Assembly: GCA_001683735.1 (NCBI GenBank)
Contig: LUGG01000013.1
Span: forward strand, 558,001-622,000
Origin: Grifola frondosa
Lineage: Eukaryota > Basidiomycota > Agaricomycetes > Polyporales > Grifolaceae
Reading direction: 5' to 3'
DNA length: 64,000 bases
Shown here: piece by piece, positions 32,040 to 44,200 of the stretch
Layout of the letters: each line of letters begins with the position of its first letter
Position numbering within the stretch: position 1 is the stretch's first letter
Translations under genes and position numbers: made by a program
Notes under the pieces: generated by a model
The model's input: the letters and a program-made list of their open reading frames with translations, nothing else
Databases searched by the model: none
What the model was told of the DNA's origin: nothing

Positions 32040-35000
32040 TAACTGAATGAGCTCTCACATTGCTAGTTGTCAAATTGACTTTTCATCTCAAAAAGTCATC
32101 ACACTTGGGAGGTCTCTCCAGTCTTGAAATTATGTCATTTTGCCTGACAGTTTACATCTTGTTGTAAACTATGTACTTGTATTTATTACTCCAGAATATT
32201 CTAGTAAATATTCTAGTATATAGTATACTTGGTGAAGAGCCACATAGTGATCTTGCAATTCTGTGGAGCTCACTCAAGTGATGCTTTCTCTCCATATATC
32301 AGTATATGACCATATCCAGCTTCAAGAGGAGAGAATTACATGTATGTACCTGATGAAATCCTAGAGGTAAAGAGGAGACATGTTGCTGACACCTAGTGAT
32401 GTTTACTAGAATAGAGTAGTAGTGATAGACTCAATATGTACTTCATTTGTAATGTATCAACCAACTGAAAGAAATTGATATCTCTCAAAGCTGGTAAGAG
32501 ACATGCAATGTGCAAAATAAACAACACAGAAACAGAATAGGCAAAGGCAGCATCTCCACTACAGCCATCCAAACATAAGCCCAACATATCACACTGGATG
32601 TGATTTCTTGGACTCAAGTTCCAGGAAAGTAAGGTGTATAGTGCTGGTGTCTTGACAGCGCTAGTCAAATGCAAAATTTGTTGATGTCTCCTATGGAGCC
32701 AATGCCCCTGGATTTTTGTGAAATTTTGTTGAAAATTTTCAGCAGTCACACATCACAGACCAAGTTGTCAAATTGGTCAACTGTTTTGGCAGTGTCACAC
32801 ATCACAAGGGCTATTGAATTGATCAAAATGGTATAGTAATCTAAATCAAATGATGGCAGAGTGAAGATGGCCAGTGCATATTGACATTTTTGAACTTTCA
32901 AACAGCAATCATGTGCAGACAGACTCCCACCATGTGTGACCAAATAATCTCGCAAGGTAATTCACTACCCTGTGAACTAATGTGTGCATCAGACAAGCAC
33001 CTGCCATTACACATTGCCACTCATACTCTGGCACAAAATATGCACACCTCTGCATTTCAACAATGTGTCTGAGACATTCACATAGCTTGCTCACTTCAAT
33101 TATGTGATGAATGTGTGCATGCCAGTTTCTCTGGAGTGTGATAAGGCATGAGTGTAACCCTAGAGTGGAGTCTATGTACAAGCTGGCATGACCTGTCTGT
33201 CCCCACTCATAAAATCACCATTTGGTGCTTCCTGCTTGATCTGAGCATGATCTCATCATCTTTCCCTTTCTTTCTTTACTTTTTGGCTCTCAGCATAGAT
33301 GAAACATCCAATTCACCCAGTTTCTCTTACTGTAGCTACTTTCATACTATTTTGACCAATACATCTGTCTCAAATCCCTCTTCCACATTATCTCCCAGTG
33401 CTGCAGTAATCCAGACACCCTTTCAGATTTCTCTTCTGTGATGTATGCTCCCTTGTGTGCCACTTTTGGATCTGTGTTTACACAACTTTGCAATGCTTAG
33501 CAAATTAAACATCTCACTTAACAAATGGCCACCATATAGCATGCACATATAGCCCTTGCACATGCACATGCAATGCTCAAACCCTATAATCAGCCACCAT
33601 CTTTACAAACTATTCTTCATCACCTGCATCTTTCTTTGCCTATCTCTCATTAAAACTAACAAAGTTAGCCAACTTTGATGGTCATTTACTTACATCATCA
33701 CATATATCTTTTCAGCCTATCACCATCAACAAACTCAAATCTGATGTCTTTATCAATATATGATATTATGATCTAGATGGCTATAATTATGCTACTATGA
33801 GACTTATCACATTCTTTAGGGCATTGCACAACTTCATAAATGACTGCAATCTGGAAAACCAACTCACCTTGGTCTTTCTCATGTCCTCCCTAAAGCAAAA
33901 AAAAAAGCTCCTTATATGCCTTTTGAGAGAATCCAGATTTCTTCTCAGAGTTTATTCCAGCTTTGTTCACAAGGTTTCAAGCACAGAAAATGAATGTTAA
34001 CTACTGTGCTAGAATCTTTCAGAATATTTTAGCTTTTTTTCTATACTGTCTTCTTATTTCATCCAATGTCCTAGGTCATCTGGCCCTCAGATCTGCATAG
34101 CTTTAGTAAAGATCTTACAAATTTAGGATAGAAAATTACAAATCCATGATGTCCTTTTCTCCACCTCAGACATCTTTATTTTACAGAGTATATAGCTTTT
34201 GTAAGTCTTTGTTACTCATTTAAGGTGTTCTCTGACTAATGAAGATTCTGTATCTTAGGAGTTGCATATCCTCATCAAGATTGTTATAAATCTGAAGTAG
34301 TTACATGTAGCTTAAAGAGCTCGTGGTCTATAATTTTAGGACTATGAATGAACAAGAAAATGACAGTAATGAGGAGGAATATGACAAGAATAGTGGGGAC
34401 CAATGATAGTAAAAATAAACTCCAGAAAGAGAACCAGAAGCTGAAAAAAAATTATAAAAGAAAAGGAGGATTTTGATAATGAAAAAATGTCTCAAAGTTC
34501 AGAAAGAGAAAGCAAAAAGCAGGAGAAGAAATCTCTTACACTATCTCAAAAAAGGTCATAATGAGATAAATGCTGAGCCTGTTTTTTTGCTAATTTGTAG
34601 CATCATGTACTATATGAAACAGTGCACTGTATATTACAAATTGAGACTTTGCATGTCACTCTTTGACTCTTGTTTGATCTTCTTGCTATGAGTCCTAAAC
34701 TGTTACATGCATTAATGCTGAGTGCATTATCTAAAAATTTTGATGATTCACAAGTTTATTCATTGTCTGAAATCTGGTAGCTTATTAGGACAAAAAAAGC
34801 TAATACTTTTTTTGCAACTACTCAAATACTCTCAAAATACTATTGAAGAATGCCAAAGAACATGAATATTATCAGCATAAAGATGTGTCAAATTCATGAG
34901 TTTGAGATTGGCAAAGGTATGTTGGTGGCATACATCAAGCATGTTTTTCTCCCAATCACTTGTGTACTTATTGCAATTAGTGTAGAATATGTATTCATAC

Positions 35001-35268
35001 ATTTAGCATTAAGAGAAATATAAGTTTCATTTGATAGTATACTGCTTTCATGTAGCATTGCCACCATCACACTATATATAGTTAAGTCTCTGGACATAGT
35101 GAATTGCAGATATCATTTGAAACTCTGAAGCAAATTTTATTCTGTAAACATTTCTATGTTTACAGTTATGTCTATCTTTATATAAAAAATGGCATTTAAT
35201 TCTGAGTAATTAATGAGGAATATGCATAAAGCTGAATGTGAAGCAAGGCTTTAATAGTGTTATCATGA
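32040..35268. other. AT-rich, CpG-poor stretch with a possible minus-strand remnant
   Basis: CpG is almost absent here. On the minus strand between 33181 and 32393, frames such as KLCECLRHIVEMQRCAYFVP, KCQYALAIFTLPSFDLDYYT and LHLTSAVKTPALYTLL follow one another with small shifts, hinting at a dead gene. I recognise no family. From 33450 to 35260 nothing but short AT-rich frames is seen. Confidence 0.3.
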
Positions 35269-35297
35269 CTTTGACTATTAGCCAGCAATAGTCAAAG
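35269..35297. other. Perfect small hairpin next to MITE copy 1
   Basis: An 11-base inverted repeat (CTTTGACTATT / AATAGTCAAAG) with a 7-base loop, 5 bases left of the MITE. It may be part of an older insertion, since AATAGTGTTATCATGACTTTG just left of it resembles a diverged MITE end. Confidence 0.5.
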
Positions 35298-35302
35298 CTG
35301 AG

Positions 35303-35681
35303 TAGTGTTGCCATGGCTTAGTCACACCTGTTTCAGCTTTTTAGATATTCTGATGTGAGTTTTGCAGCTAATGACATCATTTTAATTGAAATTAATAGCT
35401 GAGATGTATATGTATTTGAATGTAACACAACTATTTGTATAATTATCTTTGATATGTTTCAATTTCAGTTCATTGGTAATAAAGCTGACTAAAAAGTCGG
35501 ACTTTACAATCAGCTTTTTGGTCATATCTCCATCAATGCAACTTATAACGTTTTAATCTTTGGCAAGCATATGCCACTATATCTCAGCTACAAAATTAAC
35601 TAAGATCACTATTATATCTGAAAAACTGCACAAGTTATAAGTCATATATTATTTAGGCCTGACTTAGCTGTAGCAACACTA
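35303..35681 (+). mobile_element. MITE, copy 1 (379 bases)
   Basis: Ends TAGTGTTGCCATGGCTTAGTC and the inverted GACTTAGCTGTAGCAACACTA are imperfect terminal inverted repeats of about 25 bases, bounded by TA, which suggests a TA target as in Tc1/mariner-type elements. There is no coding capacity. Copy 2 at 38593-38962 has nearly the same sequence in the opposite orientation. The length and the non-coding nature fit a MITE moved by a transposase in trans. Confidence 0.7.
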
Positions 35682-36620
35682 TCACACCACTATTATAGCC
35701 TACACTGATCTTGAGTTATTGTCAATGATGTTTCGGTCTGATAACACATCTGAATCAATCTTCATAGCAGTAAGTGACATGTCATCAGACATTATTGAGT
35801 TCAAGGACAAATCAGACAAGAACTTCAGGCCTGTGCACAAGGTGCCACCTTTCACCAGTCCACATCACACCTGACAGACCTTATGAGACATAGCTGCTGA
35901 CAGATTCAGGATCAACTGACGATGAGCTGATGCATCTATGCTGATGATCTCAATGAGACATGTCTATGGTGAGCATCATAATCCACTTATACACCCATGT
36001 ATAACCTCTGTAACTCATTTGAGAAAGCATTTATATAAATTGAGAAAAAGGCAAGTCATTATTATGTAGCACCTTTGTCTAGCCTAGCTTCCTTGTAGGA
36101 TCCTTGAGATACCCTTTCTTAAACTTGTACTTTTAAAATTATAGTGTAAATAGGTGACAATCCAAGGTGAATTTCAGAGAGAAAGCACAGAGGAATCTCT
36201 ATGATGAAAAGAGATAAAAATGATAAGATTCTCTCAGAACCAGCTTAGACAGCTTATATACTTTGAGGAAATTCTAGAACATTTCATGAAAATGACTTAT
36301 TCTAACTCCTCCTGACTCATCCATCCTGAACTGTCTTACTAATTCTCCTCAAATTTTGACCATTCATAACTTATTATGATCATTCATGACTATCTTTACT
36401 TGGTTCTGACTTAGCTTACTTAGACTAGTTCTGACAAATCATAGTTTGTCAGAGGCCATCTATTTTTAGGCCTAGAATATTCTAGACTATGTTATAAATA
36501 CATTAAAACCTACAAGTCTAGTGTAAAATTTTCTTTTAGGGCTCATTTTTACTTTGAATATCTTATTTCTATTTATATCCCCAACTTTTCTCCTTCTTTT
36601 TATATCTGGGTCTTGTCCAG

Positions 36621-37001
36621 ATGATCTTGACTTATTTCATGAGTAATGTGAAGAATGAGCAAACATGCCCCTGGGTAAAATATTATGAATGTGTCCTTGA
36701 TCATATCAAAAATATGGTCACTTTGACTGGCATTGCACAACATGCATATGACCTTCTTATAAGTCTTGTCTCCACACTGATATCATGGTTTCAAGTGCTA
36801 GATGGATATTTTGAAGACATTTTCGATGCAGAAATTGGTGTTAAGGCTTTCCATCATGAGTTGTCTGTCAATAATGTCATGAAAAAATGGAGCTGCCATG
36901 TGATGTTTTATTTTGGCAGAGATGGTGGAGGCCTTCTAGTCCATAGAATTTATCCTAGCAGTGATGCCCATCATTATCCCCTTTTAAATGACATGATATG
37001 A
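36621..37001 (+). CDS. Unknown ORF between the MITE copies
   Basis: An open frame of 126 codons in AT-rich DNA, longer than chance would usually allow. It contains PWVKYYECVLDHIKNMVTL, LISWFQVLDGYFEDIFDAE and KKWSCHVMFYFGRDGGGL. Neither a signal peptide nor a clear membrane segment is evident. It could be an exon, as the flanks do not show a clear promoter or terminator. It converges on the minus-strand remnant at 37134-39420. I recognise no family. Confidence 0.35.
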   Translation: MILTYFMSNVKNEQTCPWVKYYECVLDHIKNMVTLTGIAQHAYDLLISLVSTLISWFQVLDGYFEDIFDAEIGVKAFHHELSVNNVMKKWSCHVMFYFGRDGGGLLVHRIYPSSDAHHYPLLNDMI

Positions 37002-37133
37002 ATTCTGATTGTGGACCCTGTGAGAAATAACATTGTAGGATTGCAAATTCAAACCTCTAATGGCCTTTAGTGAATAAGCTGGATGCCAGTCATCAGGATC
37101 CTTATCGTCTTCATCTTCACTCTCCATGACTTT

Positions 37134-39420
37134 TCAGTTGACAGTTGATAGGATGTCATCATACATCATTATGACACTGTCCACCCTGCTATGTCCTATG
37201 GTACTAGAGAAGAAATGTGGAAAAAGTTCGAATTTAACATCTGCATGTGAGGAAATGTACTCCATCTCATCATTTGTTTTCTCAAAATGATGAGAGTTTG
37301 TCCACACATAGAGGGCTGAGGTCTTTGTCAGATCCTGAAGCATGCCGCAGTGTGTGTCACGTGCCCCAATAAGTCTGTCACATTTATGAATTCTATTATC
37401 ATCCTTGCTGAAAATCAGATCAAATTCAAGATCCACTTTTGTGTCTGGCCATTCCCAATGATGATGTGATAAATTAATTGTGAACACATAGCAATGGTCT
37501 GACTGGAGGAGGATGATTGCACCAATTCCACTTCATGCTGGCAAGATGCACTGACATTCTAGGTCATGTTCCTCAGCCAGCATCGTTGAAAGGAGTGTTA
37601 GGATCACTTCGGGCTTGAGAGCATTGTATCTTCAGACATGTATTAGATACAAGAGCGGACAATGTGAAATTGATTCTGTAAAATGTCAGAAGGGTGACTT
37701 AAATGGACAGTAACAAAGCAAACTACTACTGAGATGTACATAATGTCAATGAACTCCATTACATCCTCGTGTGGCGCACAGGAGAATGAGAACAAGCATA
37801 GGAGTGTCTGGAGTGGGGGGGCAGTCTGGGTGGGGCTGATGAGGGTCTGTGGAGGTTATGCTCCCTATTGAGGTGCAAGTATCTCATTGGGGGATGAGTT
37901 CATTCAAAGATGACTGCAGCGTGCTACGTGATACTCAAGAATACACTTCTGAATTATGGCAGCATTATTTCGGTGTTTCTCTAGGGTCATGGTGATAGAT
38001 TCGAGGTTATACATGACATTTTGAACTTCGTATGTTTCATTCACAATTTGTTCATTCCTATATTTCTCATAGAAATGAGCTTTCTCCACAGTGGAGCGAT
38101 ACATAGAGAGCAGCGATGTGATGAAGGTAGGGAGAGGTCGACCATGGCGAGAAAAATAGTTTACAGTAGAAAAAGTGACAGTGTCTTCGAGAATTACAAA
38201 AGCAGGATTGACTTTAGGACCCTACTGCTCATACACAAATGCACGATGGGGCATGGACGGATTGAACTTCTGGGGGTGTATGGTTCAATCGTGAGGCCCC
38301 CACCTAGGCTAGGTTAGATACTTTGAAGTGAAATATTCTCAGTAGCAAGAAAGCCAATTGCAGTATCATTAAAGTATAGTTCAAATTTTCACAGAATCTT
38401 TCTTGTTTGACTGATCAAACATGAGCTTTGAAAGTGCAGACTATTTTGTCAGCTAGCTGGCTATGAGTTACAGAAGTTATAACTGAATAAGCTCATTTTT
38501 TTTAGCTGATATAAGCTAGTAGATTTGCTCACCAGGAGCTGACTTTTAGAAAGCCAATGGCAGCTCAACTTTGGCTTTTTTCTGCTCAGCTTTAGTGTTG
38601 CTACAGCTAAGTCAGGCCTAAATAATATATGACTTATAACTTGTGCAGTTTTTCAGATATAATAGTGATCTTAGTTAATTTTGTAGCTGAGATGTAGTGG
38701 CATATACTTGCCAAAGATTAAAATGTTATAAGTTGCATTGATGGAGATATGACCAAAAAGCTGATTGTAAAGTCCGACTTTTTAGTCAGCTTTATTACCA
38801 ATGTAACTGAAATTGAAACATATCAAAGATAATTATACAAATAGTTGTGTTACATATACATCTCAGCTATTAATTTCAATTAAAATGATGTCATTAGCTG
38901 CAAAACTCACATCAGAATATCTAAAAAGCTGAAACAGGTGTGACTAAGCCATGGCAGCACTAGGTGTGGAGTGTCTTACAGAACTCTGAAGATACATCAT
39001 TCTAGGTCTGATTGAATATCAGAGACACTGGCACCACACAAAGCCTCTCATATAACATCATGTCCTTCTTCATCCTGACAGTTGGATGAGACGGTGAAAT
39101 TTTCAAGAGACTAAACCAAATATCGAGAATGAGAAGAACGTGTGCTGTTCACTGAACTTGTTTTGTGCAAATGATGTCTGACTGGCAACCTGAGGGAGGT
39201 GGGCGAGGAAAGACATCAATATCTCCTCGTCAGTGATAATATGCTTATCACTCTCATCTCACCAAATACTTATTGTAGAGGGTTTTACCTTCACGATGAA
39301 CATGAGCACATCACCGACAGGGCATTGGATAGGAGAGATGTCAGCTTGGGTAACAAGTATACATCCATCCAGGATTCGTAGTTTTGGGTGTTCATTCAGC
39401 TTGGTGCATGTCTGCTCAAA
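37134..39420 (-). pseudogene. Unknown minus-strand gene, interrupted by MITE copy 2
   Basis: Read right to left: an exon at 39289-39420 (TCTKLNEHPKLRILDG, CPVGDVLMFIVK), a GT-AG intron at 39190-39288, an exon from 39189 (VASQTSFAQNKFSEQHTFF), a piece RMKKDMMLYERLCVVPVSL near 39010-39070 with one TAG, then MITE copy 2. After a gap come ALKPEVILTLLSTMLAEEHD, one TGA, SGIGAIILLQSDHCYVF, LEFDLIFSKDDNRIHKCDR and a tail ending at 37134. The C-terminal 160 residues are nearly open. I do not recognise the family. The stops and the MITE show it is no longer functional. Confidence 0.45.
38593..38962 (-). mobile_element. MITE, copy 2 (370 bases, inverted)
   Basis: Nearly the exact reverse complement of 35303-35681, with only a few substitutions and one 9-base length change. 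The ends are TAGTGTTGCTACAGCTAAG and CATGGCAGCACTA. Together the two copies form inverted repeats 2.9 kb apart. Confidence 0.7.
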
Positions 39421-39459
39421 CACTCTTTGGGGGGAAGAAAGCTAGCCACAAATTATCCA

Positions 39460-41280
39460 GTAGTGAATGGGCACTATATAATTTGACTTGAACCGAGTAA
39501 CAGAACTCTACCATCAGGAATGTGTAGATGTCATAGAGGGCACTTTTCTGCATTTTGTAGATATAGACATAATTCAGCATTAACTGCAGATATGTTTCGA
39601 AGTCATCCTTTGATTTTGAATTGAACTAATCACCTTTATATTGTTACTTAACACAAGGAAAAGCAGAATTGAATGCATTACATACACTGTTAGTCAGCCA
39701 TTTCATGTGTTGAGGCCCTGTTCCCTGCATCAGATGTCATTGCTGTAATTTATAATATTATGATGTATATACTTCATTCTATCATAGCTACTAAGGTCCC
39801 ATATAAACTTAACAATATGCAACAGTTATTTTCCTGAGTAAATTAAATTCTTTTTTTATTTGAATATAAAGCTTATTCTATTAGATAAACATGGAAAATA
39901 TTACAATATGATTTCAATATATTTGTAATTGTCCACATTATTTACAATATTTTAGCATATAATATTGAAAATCCCATCCAGTGCCAATTATATGCAAAAT
40001 AAGATATTTAACTATAATGTATTTCTTTATATAACTATCTGCATACTAATATATTTTTATATACTCATTAAAAGTATGTCTTTAAGTTTATATAAGATAT
40101 TAAACATAGTATAAATGTGTATAGGTGTGCAAATATTTATTATTCTTCATTGGCAATGACTCAAAAGCATAGAAATAAAATCTCAGAAAACTTATACAGA
40201 TTGGGTATATTGTAGGACCTCTGTTTAGATTGAAAATATAATTTGACAAAGAAGCTAATTTCCAAATTAACTGATACTGTTAATTACTATGAGTCCTGCA
40301 TTTGCTATATTGTGAAATATGATGAAGTTCACCCTTTCTGCTAAAATTAACATTAAATTTGAAACTCTCATGACCTAAATGAGATTTGCCAGATGAATGG
40401 CAGAGTCAAGAGTGATTCAACACATGGCATGTATATGATTTCAGTTTGTAGTAAAGTAGAGTTTCATAATGCAGAGCTTGCTCCACCAATAAGCACCTTT
40501 GCATTTAACTATGCTAGATGAGTGCCATAATAGATTTTTACATATATGTGCTAATCACATAAACTAGAGGTATGCACTATAAATGGCAGCCTCATAAGGG
40601 GGCATTTGCATGAACAACTGACCAACACAGATGGCCCACTAGCAGACAATTACTTCTATATTGTAACACATAACATTATGATCAATAGCACACTAAACAC
40701 AGGTGTTAAATGATAGCCTACTATGCACCATGAAATAATGTATTGAGAGTGTGATTCTCATGATCTAACCCTGCTATAATGTAAACTAGTACATTTTTCA
40801 CAACTTTTCACAACTTTTCAGGGGGTAATGATTTTCACCCCTTTTAATCATAGATGCCAGGTTAGACACTGAGATAGAAAAATTGGTCATACCAAGAGGT
40901 TTGCCCACCGTAGGCGGGCCGGAAACGGCCAGGAGAGGTCTCCGGAGTTGCCAGATTAGGTACCAAGAGCAGTCTCTGTACATATTGAAGTTTGCACTTC
41001 ATCACTTTTAAATATTTATATCATACATTTATAACTATGTTTATATCATAAAACATATCAATATCTAACATTTTCGACTGCTATATGTCAAGAGGTTTAG
41101 CATGAACAACCACCGACAAACTCCATCCTTCATTGCCTTATTTGGTTTGCGCTCTGTGCTTCCTCGCCTCCTTAAGCGCCATGCCATCAATCTCAGGATC
41201 GGCTTTGAACACTGACATGGTGGGCACATCATTATGTATCATACACTAGGTACAACTAACCTGATAAGCTGGCTATCTGC
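39460..41280. other. AT-rich stretch without a recognised gene
   Basis: Very AT-rich with no frame of note. A direct repeat, CACAACTTTTCACAACTTTTCA, lies at about 40799-40820. A short GC-rich patch at about 40900-40960 (GTAGGCGGGCCGGAAACGG) differs from its surroundings and may mark the left edge of the CxC5 gene unit. Confidence 0.4.
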
Positions 41281-44200
41281 ATGTCTGTCGTCACTGCTCA
41301 CTCCCCTATCTTAGAATCTATTGAGAACTTGACTAATACTCCTGACGGCGGTGTACTCCTTCAAGTTGACCATTGTCTTCGTTCACCTGAACCCACCATG
41401 TACTCCTGCCTTGATGCCCTCCACGAGCACGTAACCTGGCCACTTGACTCTCTCAGTGGGCCTCTCAGCTCTCAGATATTTTTGCACCCCATCCCGAGGA
41501 GGCCGGACATTGGACCTGCTCAGTCAATCTGAACCCTCCTATTGAGCTTTCAGTCTTCGAGCTTAGCTTTTGCCCAGTTGCTTTTGAAGTGCTCGGGCAT
41601 ATTGCAGTCAAGGATTGCCATCTTACTGGAGGTGGGCCATTAGTGGAAGACAGCGGAAACTTACCGGTGATAGCTTCGTGCTGGATTGAGGCACTTCCTG
41701 ACTTTGGGTCGGAAATCTATTGGCGGCGGATTAGACCGGCAGCTGAAGTCATTATCAATGCTGCTCCGGGACCTGTCAATACGTCGCACACCTTCCGCAC
41801 TGATCCTGCAAACGAGGCCATGAAGCTGCAAATTGTGTGGCCCTTCTGTGCATACTCAGCGCAGGTAAGCAGCTCTTTCGCATCAATATCTCGAGACTCA
41901 TTTCAATGCATGACATAGCCTCTCTTGAATACATTACCAGTTTTTGACAGATACGGGGTGCCATGCATTCCTGGTTCACCCGCTGAAGTCCTGCATGACT
42001 GTCCTGTCCGAGCACTGTTCTATGTCGACTGTAACTTGTTACATGGCGAGTTTTTTCTCCATGTTCAGTTAGATACATTATGGATCCTCTAACCACCATG
42101 AGCTTATGGATAAAATCAGTATACTCAAATATCAATTTCTAGCATCTTCTTACTTACAGAATTTGTATGAGTAGTTCTAGGGCTCCCTTTGATTTGTATT
42201 TGTATGTACATAGCTGCTAGGGAATGGTTTCGAAATCAGGCAATTTTATTCGCTAAGAGTGTCTGCTTAACTGAACAGTTTCAGAGTGTGGTGAGCTCCG
42301 ACAACATGAAAAATATCCATGGTTGTCATGATCGAGAGCTCCCCGCCATCTTACTCCCTTCCACATCATGCCTATCTTCGAACCTGAAACCATTCTAGTA
42401 TTATGCAAAAATGCACAACCTGCTGACAAACAAAAGAAATTTAAGTCGGACTGGAGGAAAGAGGTCATCTGCCCCTTTTGGATATCAGTGTTACTCCTGA
42501 CATCTCTGACTATCAATATACAGGTTGAGAATCGTTGGAAAAGCTGGAAACGACATCGTGACACTCAGTCACAATACACCGTGCAGCTTGAATGGGCCGC
42601 AAATGTGGTGGAATATGTGATGTTCATTTACAAGCAGACAAAACTCCACGGCAACTCAACGAATCCATCTGCTCCATGTCTACGCAAGGATGTACCCTTT
42701 CTGGGTCCTCATTTTACTCCGCTGACATACCTGCATATCTTCAAGAGAGCAGTCAAACCAATTGTGCCCGACATTGCATACCTTAAGCCAATCACTGTGG
42801 TGCATCCATTGTACTTTCGGAGTTGACAAAGTGTCCGCAGTGTGGTACAACCGAGGATGTCACTTGGTATGGTTGGAGTCTAACCGGTCATCGTGAGGTC
42901 CACGGGATCAATCGCGAGGAGACTGCAATAGGGTTTCAGCTTCGATGCAAGCAGTGTGAGGTGTTATATGGTGCAAATGGCACGAAGAAGAAAAAAGGTG
43001 GTATGTACTGCTTTTGCACGACAAACTGTCTGTTCTGGGAACAGTGCGAACATGGGAGATCCCTCGTCAGTATTTCTTCTCAAGCTCAGCATCTAGAAAT
43101 GACTCACGAGTTTCTTCAGCTGAAATCCCAATTTTTCTTAAATGCTGTGCTGTGACTCGCGAGCTGTTCGACCTTGTGGTTGAGCTTCGGCCATCTGTCA
43201 CAGCAGCAGGACTGGCGGAGAATATAAAGTGTACATACTGTAATGCCGGTACAATCACCTGTGTCTATATTTATGGATGTTTCTTTAGAGCTACATCTTC
43301 TCAAATATCACAAGCAAAGACTTGCTTACCTATGGTATTGGAAGCTTCAGCGAGACCAGACCAGTCTGGTGAAAAGCGCGCTGCATAATTTCTCAAGAAT
43401 TGACGATTGTGCAAGCGGTTATTGCGATCAGTCAATTACAGATGATCTGATTACAGATATATTCTGCAAGTTCAGCGACAAACACATGCATTGAAGAATC
43501 TCAAGAATATCTACGCACCTTGACTGGTAATGATTTTTATCTTGCCCGATAACATCTGGGATACGCATCTGACATTATGTGTGTAGCACGTTGCCTCTCA
43601 CTTGATAACACATTTCATTCTGGAGGAAAAGCAACAGTGGTTGACCAACACAAAAGCCACAAGAAGTTGTTGACTGGGGGGATTTTGAGCATTATTAATG
43701 AGTTTAATGAGATTATCGCATGGGTATGTACCAAAACATCCCATGGTACCTTGATAACTAGTAACCGCCACCATACCCCAGTGTTTCTGTCAGAGTCAGT
43801 CAACCAGTGAGATCAAGGAAGTCCTGAGTGGCTTGAAGAGGCGGAACGCTCTCCTCGACATGCTCCATCTGGATATGACAGTGGTGGACAACTGTTGCCA
43901 CGTACGAAATGCAATTCAACAGGAATTTCCTGAGATCTCTGTTGTTCTTGATGTTTGGCATTTCATGATGAGGTATGTGCTTCTAGTCGATTTATCAGTT
44001 CTTTATTTGCCTCATTCTTGAACATGCCAGATATTTGATTTGCATTTCCGGTGGTACGAAGAACCCCAAACAGGCTGAGGTTGTGCGGGACATTGTTGAT
44101 GCAATCTTGAAGACAACAGCGGACAAGTACAACCTGGCAGTGTACTGGTCGCAGGAGGAACAAGAGACAAGGTTGATTGGGGCATACGAGAAGTGGGTGA

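Larger units (their letters stand above)
23930..32040 (+). mobile_element. Decayed KDZ-type DNA transposon region
   Basis: A KDZ transposase remnant (about 25716-29160) is flanked by an antisense gene remnant (24120-24633) and a spliced plus-strand gene (30078-30861). Both outer edges carry a similar sequence in direct orientation, CCGGCTGGGACCGGCT followed by CCTGTnnnnACAGG and GCTGGCTGTTA (23982-24050 and 31969-32038). I take these as element ends or subterminal repeats. No clean terminal inverted repeat or 8-base target duplication was found, so the borders are provisional. Confidence 0.55.
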
